Positions 1-9,238 are shown, counted from the first letter of the stretch. The stretch: DNA of 64,000 nucleotides from Roseovarius sp. (GCF_027019125.1 NZ_JALUXE010000034.1:434001-498000), one strand, 5' to 3'. Program-made: numbers and translations. Notes: generated by a model from the letters alone, not told the origin.

Positions 1-1
1 G

Positions 2-1186
2 TTCTTCGAGCGGTTCTTCAACGACTTCGGGGCCAGCCGTCCGCGCGTGCAGAATTCCCTTGGTTCCGGCGTGATCCTGTCGGCGGATGGTATCGTGGTT
101 TCGAATTATCATGTGGTGGGCGAGGCCACGGATATCCGCGTGGTGCTGAATGACCGCCGCGAATATGCCGCCCGTGTGCTTTTGGGCGATGAGGAGGCGG
201 ATCTGGCCGTTCTCCAGGTCGAGAATGCCCCGGACCTGCCCGCCCTCGATCTGCGCGACAGCGACACCGTGCAGGTCGGCGAACTGGTGCTGGCCATTGG
301 CAATCCCTTTGGTGTGGGGCAGACGGTCTCGAGCGGAATCGTCTCGGGGCTTGCGCGCTCGGGCACCGCCACAGGCAATGCGCGCGGCTATTTCATCCAG
401 ACCGACGCACCGATCAACCCGGGTAATTCGGGCGGGGCACTGGTCGATGTGAACGGCGACCTCATCGGCATCAACACCGCGATCCTGTCGCGCTCTGGCG
501 GCTCGAACGGCATCGGCTTTGCCATTCCCTCGGGCCTTGTGACGCAGTTTGTGGCACAGGCACGCGCGGGCAAGACGGTGTTCGAACGGCCCTGGGCGGG
601 TCTGGGCGGCCAACCCGTGACCCCGGACATGGCCGAGGGTCTGGGCATTGCCCGTCCCGATGGCGTGGTGATTTCCGAGGTGCATCCCCAAAGCAGCTTT
701 GCCAGCCAGATCCGCCCCGGTGACGTGATCACCAGGGTGGGCGGTCAGCCGGTCAACAGCCCCGCCGAGGTGATCTATCGCATGTCTCTGGCGGGGATCG
801 GGGCGGACACGACCATAACCCGCCTGCGCGATGGGGACGAGGACGAGGTCCAGATCGCCCTGATCGCCGCGCCGGACCTGCCGCCGCGCACGCCGCTGGA
901 CACCGGACCACGCGCCGCCATTCCACAGATGACCCTCTCGACCATCAATCCCGCAGTGATCGAGCAATACCGCCTGCCGTTGATGGCGCAAGGTGTGATC
1001 GTGGATGATCCCGGCCCCTATGGCGCGCGGGCCGGATTGCGGCCCGGCGACATTCTCAGGCAGGTCAATGGGCGCCCGGTCGAGAGCAGCCGCGACGCGC
1101 GCGCCGCGCTGGAGGGGGCGGTGAACACGCTTACGCTCGATCTGTTGCGGGATGGGCAGCGCCTGACGCTGCGCTTCAGGATCTGA
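2..1186 (+). CDS. Do-like (DegP/DegQ) periplasmic serine protease, 5' end missing
   Basis: The reading frame is already open at base 2, so the N-terminus (signal peptide) lies outside the window; 394 residues are visible. It is a trypsin-fold HtrA/Do protease that degrades or chaperones misfolded envelope proteins in the periplasm. The catalytic triad is visible: His in SNYHVVG (residue 37 of the visible part), Asp in EEADLAVL (about 67) and Ser in NPGNSGGAL (143). Two PDZ domains follow, at about 190-280 and 300-394, the second ending near GLRPGDILRQVNG. The gene is followed after 3 bases by rarA, so the two are probably co-transcribed. DegP and DegQ cannot be told apart without the N-terminal loop region. 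Confidence 0.93.
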   Translation, partial: FFERFFNDFGASRPRVQNSLGSGVILSADGIVVSNYHVVGEATDIRVVLNDRREYAARVLLGDEEADLAVLQVENAPDLPALDLRDSDTVQVGELVLAIGNPFGVGQTVSSGIVSGLARSGTATGNARGYFIQTDAPINPGNSGGALVDVNGDLIGINTAILSRSGGSNGIGFAIPSGLVTQFVAQARAGKTVFERPWAGLGGQPVTPDMAEGLGIARPDGVVISEVHPQSSFASQIRPGDVITRVGGQPVNSPAEVIYRMSLAGIGADTTITRLRDGDEDEVQIALIAAPDLPPRTPLDTGPRAAIPQMTLSTINPAVIEQYRLPLMAQGVIVDDPGPYGARAGLRPGDILRQVNGRPVESSRDARAALEGAVNTLTLDLLRDGQRLTLRFRI

Positions 1187-1189
1187 GCG

Positions 1190-2497
1190 GTGGCGGATCT
1201 CTTTGATACGGGCGACACGCCCCGCGCCGAAACAGCCCCGCGCCCGCTGGCGGACCGGCTGCGGCCACGTCGTCTGGCGGATGTGATCGGGCAGGAACAG
1301 GTATTGGGGCATGAGGCCCCGTTGGGGGTGATGCTCGATTCGGGCAGTCTTGGTTCGCTCATCCTCTGGGGACCGCCCGGCGTGGGCAAGACGACGATTG
1401 CCCGCCTTCTGGCCGATGAAACCGATCTGCATTTCGTTCAGATCAGCGCCATTTTCACTGGCGTGCCCGAACTGCGCAAGGTTTTCGAAGAGGCCAAGCA
1501 TCGCCGCGCACAGGGTCGTGGAACGCTGCTTTTCGTCGATGAAATCCACCGTTTCAACAAGGCGCAGCAAGACGGATTCCTGCCGCATATGGAGGATGGC
1601 ACGATCCTCCTGGTTGGTGCGACAACGGAGAACCCGAGTTTCGAGTTGAACGCGGCGCTGCTGAGCCGGGCGCAGGTCATGGTTCTGACGCGGCTTGCTC
1701 TGGCGGATCTGGAGCGTCTGACACAGCGCGCCGAGCAAGAGCTGGGCCGCGCCCTTCCGCTCGACGGTCCGGCACGCGAGGCCCTGCTCGAGATGGCGGA
1801 TGGGGACGGGCGCGCCCTCCTCAATCTGATCGAACAGGTTGCCGCGTGGAAGGTCGAGGGCAAGCTGGACAGCGCGGCACTCGCCTCTCGCCTGATGAAG
1901 CGCGCCGCCAAATATGACAAGTCGGGCGATGAGCATTACAACCTGATCTCGGCGCTGCATAAGTCGGTGCGCGGCTCTGATCCCGATGCTGCGCTCTACT
2001 GGCTGGCGCGGATGCTGACGGGCGGCGAGGACCCGCGTTACCTTGCCCGACGCATCCTGCGCATGGCGATCGAGGATATTGGCCTCGCCGATCCGCAGGC
2101 GCAATCCATCTGTTTGCACGCCTGGGAAACCTATGAACGACTCGGCAGCCCCGAGGGCGAACTGGCCTTGGGTCAGGCCGTGGCCTATCTTGCCCTCGCG
2201 CCAAAATCGAACGCCGGATATGTGGCCTACAAGGCCGCGCTGCGCGAGGCAAAAAAGACCGGGAGCGAGCCACCGCCCAAGCATATCCTCAACGCGCCAA
2301 CCCGCCTGATGAAAGAGCAGGGATATGGCGATGGCTATGCCTATGACCACGACGCCGAGGATGGATTCTCGGGACAGAATTACTTTCCCGATGGCATGAA
2401 GCGCCCGGTTCTCTATCAGCCGGTCGAGCGCGGATACGAGCGCGAGCTCAAAAAACGACTCGAGTATTTCGCCAAGCTGCGCCTGCGCCGGACCTGA
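1190..2497 (+). CDS. rarA: Replication-associated recombination protein RarA (MgsA), AAA+ ATPase
   Basis: 435-residue clamp-loader-like AAA+ ATPase that acts at stalled or collapsed replication forks in the cytoplasm. The Walker A motif GPPGVGKTT is at residues 61-69 and Walker B LLFVDEIHRF at about 113-122; an arginine-finger region NAALLSRAQV follows, then the C-terminal tetramerisation domain found throughout RarA. Length matches the family (about 430-450). The start is a GTG 3 bases after the stop of the upstream protease gene; the N-terminus MADLFDTG with the downstream RPRRLADVIGQ stretch is typical of family members. No unusual feature was seen. Confidence 0.96.
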   Translation: MADLFDTGDTPRAETAPRPLADRLRPRRLADVIGQEQVLGHEAPLGVMLDSGSLGSLILWGPPGVGKTTIARLLADETDLHFVQISAIFTGVPELRKVFEEAKHRRAQGRGTLLFVDEIHRFNKAQQDGFLPHMEDGTILLVGATTENPSFELNAALLSRAQVMVLTRLALADLERLTQRAEQELGRALPLDGPAREALLEMADGDGRALLNLIEQVAAWKVEGKLDSAALASRLMKRAAKYDKSGDEHYNLISALHKSVRGSDPDAALYWLARMLTGGEDPRYLARRILRMAIEDIGLADPQAQSICLHAWETYERLGSPEGELALGQAVAYLALAPKSNAGYVAYKAALREAKKTGSEPPPKHILNAPTRLMKEQGYGDGYAYDHDAEDGFSGQNYFPDGMKRPVLYQPVERGYERELKKRLEYFAKLRLRRT

Positions 2498-2702
2498 GAA
2501 ACCCCTCAAAACCTCAGAATCTATGACCTTTTAATCTGTCACGAGGGCGCGATTAGGGTCTGGAAACATGTGGCATTTCGTGTTTTGCTACAGACATGTC
2601 GCATTTGTGCATCCTCTTTGACCGTCCGAAACCCAAGCTTTCGGAATGGTACGATGCCGCGTCGCTACCAATCACAAATTCAAAACAAGACAGGGAAACC
2701 AG

Positions 2703-4313
2703 ATGAAAAAGAAAACCGATCAGGTCCTTTTGGACCGGCTCGCGCAGGCTGCGCGCACAGGGGATATCTCTCGCCGGTCGTTCATGCATTTTGCCGCCGC
2801 TGCGGGTATGACGGCCTCTGCCGCGACCGGGCTCTGGGGCACTTCCGCCGCCGCGAACCCGTCACGGGGCGGCACATTCCGCTGGGGCGTGCATGACGGC
2901 AACACCTCGGACACCCATGATCCCGGCACCTATGTGACACGTCAGATGATCTTTCTGGCCCATACACATCGCAGCTACCTGACCTTGATCGAGCCGGACA
3001 ATTCGCTCGGGCCGGACCTTGCGACCAGTTGGGAAGCAACACCCGACGCCAAGCAATGGACGTTTGAGCTCAATCCCGATGCCTCTTTCCACAGTGGCAA
3101 GCCGGTGACGGCGCAGGATGTGATCGACAGTCTCAACCATCACCGCGGCGACGCCTCGACCTCGGCGGCCAAGGCGCTCTTGACCGACGTGACCGATATC
3201 ACCGCCGATGGCGATCATACGGTCACGATCAGCCTGGCGCGCGGCAATGCCGATCTGCCATGGCTGATGACCGACTATCACTTTGCGATCTGCCCCTCGA
3301 ATGGCGATGGCACGATTGATTGGCAATCGGGCGATGGGACTGGCCCCTACAAGATCGAGTCGGGCGAATTCGGCATTCGTTGGGAACTGGCGCGGCACGA
3401 TGGCTGGCACGGGAAAGGGGCCTATTTCGACAAGGTCACGATGCTCGTTCTCAACGATCCCAACGCGCGGCAAACGGCGCTGGTGACGGGGGATGTGGAT
3501 TGCGTCTCGCTGATCGAACTCAAGACGCTGGCGCTCTTGCAGCGCAATCCGGACATCTCGGTTGACAATATCCCCTCGGGGGGTGCGATCACCATGCCGA
3601 TGTTCTGCGATACGGCACCGTTCAGCGATGTGCGCGTGCGCACCGCGCTGAAACTTGCGATGAACCGGGACGAGATCATCGAGAAAATCGCCTTTGGTGC
3701 GGCCACCAAGGGCAATGACTTCCACCTCTCGCCGGTTCAACCCTATTGGCCGTCGGATATTCCGCAGCGCGAGTATGATCCGGACCAGGCCAAATCGCTG
3801 CTCAAGGATGCGGGGCAAGAGGGGCTCACCGTCAATCTCTCCGTGGCCGAGAGTGTCTATACCGGCGCGGTCGATATGTGTGTGCTCTATGCCGAACAGG
3901 CCAAGGCCGCCGGCATCAACATCAAGGTCGTTCGCGAGCCGAGCGACGGGTATTATTCCGATGTCTGGCTCAAGAAGCCGTTTAGCGCCGTTTCCTGGGG
4001 TTCGCGCCCGACGCCGGATGTCATGTTCACCCTCGCCTACAAGGATGACGCGGCCTGGAACGAAAGCCGGTGGCAGAACGAGCGGTTCAACGAACTGCTG
4101 CTTCAGGCCAAGTCCGAGCTGGATCAGACCCTGCGCGCCGAGATGTATCGCGAGATGTGTCTCTTGATGCGCGATGACGGTGGCACCCTTCTGCCGTTCT
4201 TCAACAATTGGGTCTATGCGCGCGGCAAAGGCGTCAAGCGCCCGGAACAGGTTGCGGCAAGCTGGGGCTGCGACGGCGCGCGCGCCGCAAGCCGCTGGTG
4301 GTTTGAGGCCTGA
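2703..4313 (+). CDS. Tat-exported extracellular solute-binding protein, family 5 (peptide/opine type)
   Basis: 536-residue SBP_bac_5 protein, the periplasmic binding component of the ABC importer encoded by the next three genes. The chosen ATG is preceded by a purine-rich ribosome site (CAGGGAAACC) and gives the N-terminus MKKKTDQVLLDRL; an in-frame ATG 57 bases upstream would add an unlikely leader. A twin-arginine signal is visible: SRRSFMHFAAAAGM at about residues 22-35, then a cleavage region near TSAAANP, so it is probably exported folded. Family hallmarks include the DLATSWEATPDAKQWTFEL stretch at about residues 100-120. Substrate (peptide, opine or other) cannot be read from sequence. 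A strong hairpin separates it from the permease genes. Confidence 0.92.
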   Translation: MKKKTDQVLLDRLAQAARTGDISRRSFMHFAAAAGMTASAATGLWGTSAAANPSRGGTFRWGVHDGNTSDTHDPGTYVTRQMIFLAHTHRSYLTLIEPDNSLGPDLATSWEATPDAKQWTFELNPDASFHSGKPVTAQDVIDSLNHHRGDASTSAAKALLTDVTDITADGDHTVTISLARGNADLPWLMTDYHFAICPSNGDGTIDWQSGDGTGPYKIESGEFGIRWELARHDGWHGKGAYFDKVTMLVLNDPNARQTALVTGDVDCVSLIELKTLALLQRNPDISVDNIPSGGAITMPMFCDTAPFSDVRVRTALKLAMNRDEIIEKIAFGAATKGNDFHLSPVQPYWPSDIPQREYDPDQAKSLLKDAGQEGLTVNLSVAESVYTGAVDMCVLYAEQAKAAGINIKVVREPSDGYYSDVWLKKPFSAVSWGSRPTPDVMFTLAYKDDAAWNESRWQNERFNELLLQAKSELDQTLRAEMYREMCLLMRDDGGTLLPFFNNWVYARGKGVKRPEQVAASWGCDGARAASRWWFEA

Positions 4314-4325
4314 GATTACCCCAAG

Positions 4326-4349
4326 ACCCGGCACCGAAAGGTGCCGGGT
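4326..4349 (+). terminator. Perfect hairpin after the binding-protein gene
   Basis: A 10-bp perfect stem (ACCCGGCACC / GGTGCCGGGT) closed by a GAAA tetraloop begins 12 bases after the binding-protein stop, followed by TCTT. It may act as a weak terminator or a 3'-end stabiliser that lets the binding protein be made in excess over the permeases, which lie 160 bases further on in the same direction. Confidence 0.75.
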
Positions 4350-4512
4350 TCTTAATCGCCGAAGCCGGGGCCATCATCCCGTTTCGGCACTCTGCGTCAT
4401 CGTGATGGGTCAAACACGGAATTTGTTTACGCCCGGACCCAAATCACTGTTAGCCTGAGCCACAAAGGCCGCGCCAAAGACAAGGCGAGAGCTAAAACAA
4501 CAGGAGGGAAAG

Positions 4513-5469
4513 ATGGGGGACATCCTTGGGCTCGTTGTAAAACGGCTCGGATTGGGATTGATCATTCTACTGGTCATATCCGTGATCATTTTTTTCATGG
4601 TCGAGCTTTTGCCCGGTGACATCGCGCAGGCGGTGCTTGGACAAGGCGCGACACCCGAGAATCTGGCGGCGCTACGCAAGGAGATGGGTCTCGATCAGCC
4701 CGCGCTCGTGCGCTACCTGCACTGGCTTGCCGGGGCCGTGACGCTGGATTTCGGCAATTCCATCGTGACGGGGGCCAGCGTGGCCGAGACGATTGGCGAA
4801 CGCTTTGCCAATACGCTGTTTCTCGCCGCCTATGCCGCCGCGATTGCCGTGCCGATTTCCATCGTGCTGGGTGTCCTCGTGGCCCTTTTGCGCAACTCGA
4901 TCTTTGACAGGGTGGCAAACGTCGCCACGCTCACCTCGATCTCAAGCCCCGAGTTCTTTTTGGGCTACATCTTGATTCTCTATCTTGCGGTGAAAACGGG
5001 CATGTTTCCCGCCATCGCCAGCCTCAGCAACGACATGAGCTTTGGCGATCTCCTGTATCGCACCTTTCTGCCCGCGCTGACCCTCGTTCTGGTCGTGACC
5101 GCGCATATGATGCGCATGACGCGGGCGGCGATCATCAACCTTCTGGCCTCGCCCTACATCGAGATGGCCCGGCTCAAGGGCGCACCACCCTGGAAGGTCA
5201 TCGTCAAGCACGCGCTGCCCAATGCCTGGGCGCCGATCATCAACGTGGTGGCGCTCAACCTTGCTTATCTCATCACCGGTGTTGTGCTGGTCGAGGTGGT
5301 CTTTGTCTATCCGGGAATCGGCCAGGCGCTGGTCGATGCGGTCAGCAAACGGGATTTCCCCGTGGTTCAGGCCTGCTGTCTGATCTTCGCCGCCACCTTC
5401 ATCCTGCTCAATCTGGCGGCCGATGTCGGGTCAATTCTGACCAACCCGCGCCTGCGGCATCCGAAGTAA
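4513..5469 (+). CDS. ABC transporter permease, DppB/OppB type
   Basis: 318-residue inner-membrane permease. It begins with the usual family-5 N-terminus (a cytoplasmic stretch then TM1 LGLIILLVISVIIFFMVELL and the PGD motif at about residues 35-37), and has six predicted membrane segments. The EAA-like loop that contacts the ATPase is around EMARLKGAPPWKVIVKHALP (about 216-235). The ribosome site AACAGGAGGGAAAG directly precedes the ATG. It is the first of three tightly spaced transporter genes (gaps 12 and 4 bases) and should form a heterodimer with the next permease. Length is normal for DppB. Confidence 0.93.
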   Translation: MGDILGLVVKRLGLGLIILLVISVIIFFMVELLPGDIAQAVLGQGATPENLAALRKEMGLDQPALVRYLHWLAGAVTLDFGNSIVTGASVAETIGERFANTLFLAAYAAAIAVPISIVLGVLVALLRNSIFDRVANVATLTSISSPEFFLGYILILYLAVKTGMFPAIASLSNDMSFGDLLYRTFLPALTLVLVVTAHMMRMTRAAIINLLASPYIEMARLKGAPPWKVIVKHALPNAWAPIINVVALNLAYLITGVVLVEVVFVYPGIGQALVDAVSKRDFPVVQACCLIFAATFILLNLAADVGSILTNPRLRHPK

Positions 5470-5481
5470 GGGGTTAGAGAC

Positions 5482-6720
5482 ATGAGCCTATTCGTCATCG
5501 CCTACTACACCCTGCTGCTCGGTGCCTCTTGCCTTGCGGCGTATTTCAACAAGCGGTCTGCCTTTCTGCTGCTCTTTTCCCTGACATTGGTGTCCTTTGT
5601 GCTGGGCATCATCGGCGGCGTGTCCGCGTTGCGGATCGTGGCCATTCTGGCCGGCCTCTTGGCGCTGTCGGCCATGGTGTCCTATGCCTTCCGCGAGTTT
5701 CTGATCGCCATCGCGTCCAAGAATCTTGCCAAGGAATTGCGCACCGCGCCGCTGACGGCCGCCTTTGGCATGTTCGTGATCTTTACCGTGGCCGTTGCGG
5801 GAATCTTTGCCCCGCTCATCGCGCCCCATGGCGAGGCAGAGGTGATCACCTCTGCCTTTGCCCCGGCGGATGCAAACATGCTGCTTGGGGCGGATCAACT
5901 GGGCCGCGACATCTTTAGCCGGTTGGTTTACGGCGCGCGAAATACAGTGGCTCTGGCCCTGGCGGGCACGGTCATGGCCTTTCTGCTGGGGGCGCTTGCC
6001 GGTCTCATGGCGGCCACCTCGGGCGGCTGGTTCGATCAGTTTCTCGCGCGGACCTCGGACGTGATCATGTCGATCCCGTCGCTGATCTTTGCCCTGCTGA
6101 TGCTGTCGATCTTTGGCGGTGATCTTGCGAATGACACCACCAGCTTTTGGTTGCTGTCGGCGTTTACCGGGATCACGGGGCTTTTGCTCGTTTCGGCGAT
6201 TGCAGAGCGCAGCGTGATCGCCTGGGTGATCGGTCTTGCGGTCCTTGCGGGGGTTGCGGCGCTTTTCGGTGGCTTGATGCTGACGATCTTCAACCCGTCC
6301 GAGATCATCCTCATTCTGGTGGTCGCGGTGATCTACAGCCCACGGGTTTTTCGCCTGACGCGGGCCGTGGCGGGCAATGTGGTGGTGATGGATTACATCG
6401 AGGCCGCGAAACTGCGGGGCGAGCGCAAGTGGTATCTCATACGTCGTGAAATCCTGCCCAATTCTACCGCGCCCCTTATCGCGGAGTTCGGGCTGGAGTT
6501 CTGCTTTGTGTTCCTGCTCATCGCGGGCCTGTCGTTCCTTGGGCTTGGCATTCAGCCGCCCACCGCCGACTGGGGCTCGATGGTGCGTGAAAACGCAACG
6601 CTGATCTCATTCGGCGATATCACCCCGCTCATCCCCGCAGCGGCCATCGCGCTTTTGACTGTTGCGGTCAATTTCGTGGTGGACTGGATGCTCTACCGCT
6701 CCTCCGGCCTGAAGGTGTGA
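5482..6720 (+). CDS. ABC transporter permease, DppC/OppC type with extra membrane segments
   Basis: 412-residue permease, well above the usual 280-300 for DppC. The DppC core starts near residue 90 (KELRTAPLTAAFGMFVIF) and includes the typical LGADQLGRDIFSRLVYGAR (about 133-151) and the EAA loop EAAKLRGERKWYLIRREILP (about 304-323). Two additions stand out: about 80 N-terminal residues carrying three hydrophobic helices, and an insertion of roughly 60 residues in the core (about 215-275, beginning LANDTTSFWLLSAF) with two or more further hydrophobic segments. The core motifs are intact, so it is probably functional. It is translationally close to both neighbours in the transporter operon. Confidence 0.9.
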   Translation: MSLFVIAYYTLLLGASCLAAYFNKRSAFLLLFSLTLVSFVLGIIGGVSALRIVAILAGLLALSAMVSYAFREFLIAIASKNLAKELRTAPLTAAFGMFVIFTVAVAGIFAPLIAPHGEAEVITSAFAPADANMLLGADQLGRDIFSRLVYGARNTVALALAGTVMAFLLGALAGLMAATSGGWFDQFLARTSDVIMSIPSLIFALLMLSIFGGDLANDTTSFWLLSAFTGITGLLLVSAIAERSVIAWVIGLAVLAGVAALFGGLMLTIFNPSEIILILVVAVIYSPRVFRLTRAVAGNVVVMDYIEAAKLRGERKWYLIRREILPNSTAPLIAEFGLEFCFVFLLIAGLSFLGLGIQPPTADWGSMVRENATLISFGDITPLIPAAAIALLTVAVNFVVDWMLYRSSGLKV

Positions 6721-6724
6721 CCCC

Positions 6725-8416
6725 ATGATCAAGAGCAAAGACGTACTTCTGAAAATCCGTGACCTGAAAATTCAGGGCTATTCCGATGAAACCTGGGTCG
6801 ACATCATCAAGGGTGTGGACCTGACCCTGCACCGCGGCGAGGTGATGGGTCTGATCGGCGAATCCGGTGCGGGCAAATCGACAATCGGCGCGGCCTGTAT
6901 GGGCTATGCGCGCGATGGCACGCGCATCTCGAATGGTTCGATCGAGTTTGACGGGATGGAACTGACCACCGCGTCGGAAAGTGAGCGGCGCATGTTGCGC
7001 GGCTCGCGCATCGCCTATGTGGCGCAATCCGCGGCGGCCTCGTTCAACCCGGCGCACAAGATCATCGACCAGCACACCGAAGCCCCCCTGCAATACAGGC
7101 TCAAGAAACGGCTCGAGGCGCAAGAGGACGCCATGGACCTCTACGAGCGGCTGCGCTTGCCCAATCCCAAGGAGATCGGCTTTCGCTATCCGCATCAGGT
7201 CTCTGGGGGGCAGTTGCAGCGCGCGATGACTGCGATGGCCATGTCCTGTCGTCCGGATCTGATCATCTTTGACGAGCCTACGACCGCGCTCGATGTCACC
7301 ACGCAGATCGAGGTTCTGGCGGCGATTCGCGACATCGTGGATCAGTTCAACACCGCCGCGATCTACATCACCCATGACCTTGCGGTCGTGGCGCAGATGG
7401 CCGACACGATCAAGGTGCTGCTCAAGGGGCGCGAAGTCGAAGAAGCGCCCACCAAGCAGATGCTCGACAATCCCCAGGAGGAATACACCAAATCTCTCTG
7501 GGCGGTGCGCAGCTTTCAAAGTCCGCAACGCCATCGCCCCAAGGATGGCGTGCCGCTGATTTCAGTGCGCAATGTCGATGCCTCCTACACAGGCGGGGCC
7601 AAGGTGCTGGATGATGTCAGTTTCGACATTTACGAAGGCATGACCGTGGCGGTGGTGGGCGAATCCGGCTCGGGCAAATCCACCACGGCGCGGGTGATCA
7701 CTGGCCTCTTGCCGCCGTCCAAAGGTGAGGTTCTGTTCAAGGGCAAGCCCTTTCCGCCCAGCTACAAGGACCGCACCAAGGACCAGTTGCGCCAGTGCCA
7801 GATGATTTATCAGATGGCCGATACCGCGCTCAATCCCAAGGTTCGGATATCCGAGATCATCGGGCGGCCTGCCGCATTCTACTCTGGCCTCAAGGGCGTG
7901 GCGCTCAAGAACCGGGTGGATGAACTGCTCGACCTGATCGAGCTTGAGCCCTCGAAATATTACAACCGCTATCCGCCCGAATTGTCCGGCGGGCAGAAGC
8001 AGCGGATCGGTATTGCCCGCGCGCTGGCGGCAGAGCCGACATTCATCGTCTGCGACGAGGTGACATCCGCGCTCGACCAGCTTGTCGCAGAAGGCATCCT
8101 GCGCCTGCTGGACCGGCTGCAAAACGAATTGGGGCTGGCCTATATGTTCATCACCCATGATCTGGCCACCGTCCGCTCCATCGCGGATGAAGTGGTCGTC
8201 ATGCAGCATGGCAAGGTGGTGGAACAGGGCCCCAAGGATGAGATGTTCACGCCGCCGCACCATCCCTATACCGATCTCTTGCTCAGCTCGGTGCCCGAGA
8301 TGGACCCCAATTGGCTCACCACGCTGCTCGAAGAGCGCGGGGTGGACAATGTCGGCGATGCGGCAGCGGCGCGAATCGATCCCAACGATCCCAAACTCTC
8401 GGATGCCAACGCTTGA
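6725..8416 (+). CDS. Fused double ATP-binding protein of the peptide-type ABC importer (DppD-DppF)
   Basis: 563-residue cytoplasmic ATPase made of two complete ABC domains, equivalent to separate DppD and DppF. Domain 1 has Walker A GESGAGKST (45-53), signature VSGGQLQRA and Walker B LIIFDEPTTALD. Domain 2 has Walker A GESGSGKST (about 312-320), signature LSGGQKQRIGIARAL and FIVCDEVTSALD. Both H-loops (ITHDL) are present. It closes the operon that starts with the binding protein at 2703. Fused dipeptide-type ATPases are well known in alphaproteobacteria, so this is ordinary apart from DEVTSALD replacing the commoner DEPTSALD. Confidence 0.94.
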   Translation: MIKSKDVLLKIRDLKIQGYSDETWVDIIKGVDLTLHRGEVMGLIGESGAGKSTIGAACMGYARDGTRISNGSIEFDGMELTTASESERRMLRGSRIAYVAQSAAASFNPAHKIIDQHTEAPLQYRLKKRLEAQEDAMDLYERLRLPNPKEIGFRYPHQVSGGQLQRAMTAMAMSCRPDLIIFDEPTTALDVTTQIEVLAAIRDIVDQFNTAAIYITHDLAVVAQMADTIKVLLKGREVEEAPTKQMLDNPQEEYTKSLWAVRSFQSPQRHRPKDGVPLISVRNVDASYTGGAKVLDDVSFDIYEGMTVAVVGESGSGKSTTARVITGLLPPSKGEVLFKGKPFPPSYKDRTKDQLRQCQMIYQMADTALNPKVRISEIIGRPAAFYSGLKGVALKNRVDELLDLIELEPSKYYNRYPPELSGGQKQRIGIARALAAEPTFIVCDEVTSALDQLVAEGILRLLDRLQNELGLAYMFITHDLATVRSIADEVVVMQHGKVVEQGPKDEMFTPPHHPYTDLLLSSVPEMDPNWLTTLLEERGVDNVGDAAAARIDPNDPKLSDANA

Positions 8417-8429
8417 AAACGACCATGAT

Positions 8430-8453
8430 CGCGGAGGGAAAGCCCCCTCCGCG
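8430..8453. terminator. Hairpin after the ABC operon
   Basis: A 9-bp stem CGCGGAGGG / CCCTCCGCG with a 6-base loop lies 13 bases after the ATPase stop, in the gap to the converging small gene whose stop is at 8489. It lacks a strong T-run on either strand but is well placed to end transcription from either side. Confidence 0.6.
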
Positions 8454-8488
8454 TCATCATATGCGCAGAGTATTCGGAAAGTGCGGCG

Positions 8489-8608
8489 TTACAGGATCGC
8501 CATGGCGGACAGCACGAACGTGCCGATGATCGCGCCATAGACGATCACCACAGCCTGCCAAGAGGCACTATGCGCGCGCAGTTCGCGGTTCAATTCGTCG
8601 CGGGTCAT
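8489..8608 (-). CDS. 39-residue single-span membrane protein
   Basis: Small gene supported by a strong ribosome site (GGAGG, 7 bases before the ATG at 8608). The product starts MTRDELNRELRAHSASWQAV, a charged amphipathic head, and continues into one hydrophobic segment VVIVYGAIIGTFVLSAMAIL that runs to the C-terminus. It should insert in the inner membrane with the head in the cytoplasm. I do not recognise a family, and its role is unknown. It stands alone, converging on the ABC importer operon and separated by 228 bases from the next leftward gene upstream. Confidence 0.6.
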   Translation of the reverse strand: MTRDELNRELRAHSASWQAVVIVYGAIIGTFVLSAMAIL

Positions 8609-8836
8609 CGGCTTGCCTCCTTGATAGCGTTGCATCCCTGGACCGTGGTTACGATCACAGGGCGCACATAGTGGATTTCTGCGTTTGCACAATGGGTAAT
8701 TTGCCGAAAACCCATGCGTTTGCGACATGTCACCTGCCCGATTTCCACATATCGAGAGATTGCGAAGGAACAGTGCCAAAAGCGACACTTGCAAAAGACG
8801 CGCGCGCTCTCGCGGTGTGCCGACACGGCGTCAAGG

Positions 8837-9238
8837 TTACTCAGGGAACTGGGCCACGCATTGCTCAACCTCGACCTGCGCCTGCGCTCTCAGTTGCGGG
8901 AGAATCTTTTGGTAATCCGCCAGCTTGCGACGTTCCTCGGAGACATCAATCGCAACCGGTGTGGTTTGGGTGCGATACTGCGTCGACGGGCACGGATAGG
9001 GCAGCACGATGTTGCGGTAGGGGTCGTTGCGATAACAGGTCGACGTGACCGTGTAGGGCACCGTTTGCGTATGGAGCGCGTAGCCGCGGGCGATATTGCC
9101 CTGGGCCGTGGCGATGGCGGTTTCGACATTCCGGTAGTCTGCGTTCGCGCGGGAAATACATTGTTCGCGCGGGGTCGCACAGGCCGAGAGCGTCGCGGCG
9201 GCCGCGATCAGGGGCAAGAACTTCAAGCGGCTGGTCAT
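8837..9238 (-). CDS. Hypothetical lipoprotein
   Basis: 133-residue protein with a lipoprotein signal peptide: MTSRLKFLPLIAAAATLSAC ending in the lipobox LSAC with Cys at residue 20, so it is probably lipid-anchored in the envelope. The mature part is polar, contains further cysteines (ISRAN region, TSTCYRND, PYPCPST, VEQCVAQ) that could form disulfides in the periplasm, and ends with a predicted helical, charged stretch ERRKLADYQKILPQLRAQAQ. No family is recognised. It is a single gene pointing left, with its start about 85 bases from the stop of the thioredoxin-like gene at 9324. Confidence 0.8.
   Translation of the reverse strand: MTSRLKFLPLIAAAATLSACATPREQCISRANADYRNVETAIATAQGNIARGYALHTQTVPYTVTSTCYRNDPYRNIVLPYPCPSTQYRTQTTPVAIDVSEERRKLADYQKILPQLRAQAQVEVEQCVAQFPE

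Noticed and set aside
2862..4334. 490-codon frame opposite the binding-protein gene
   Set aside because: Antisense shadow of the Tat-exported binding protein, with no recognisable motif.
8609..8836. Possible gene or RNA in the 228-base gap
   Set aside because: The open frames have no ribosome site and no compositional support; nothing recognisable was found.
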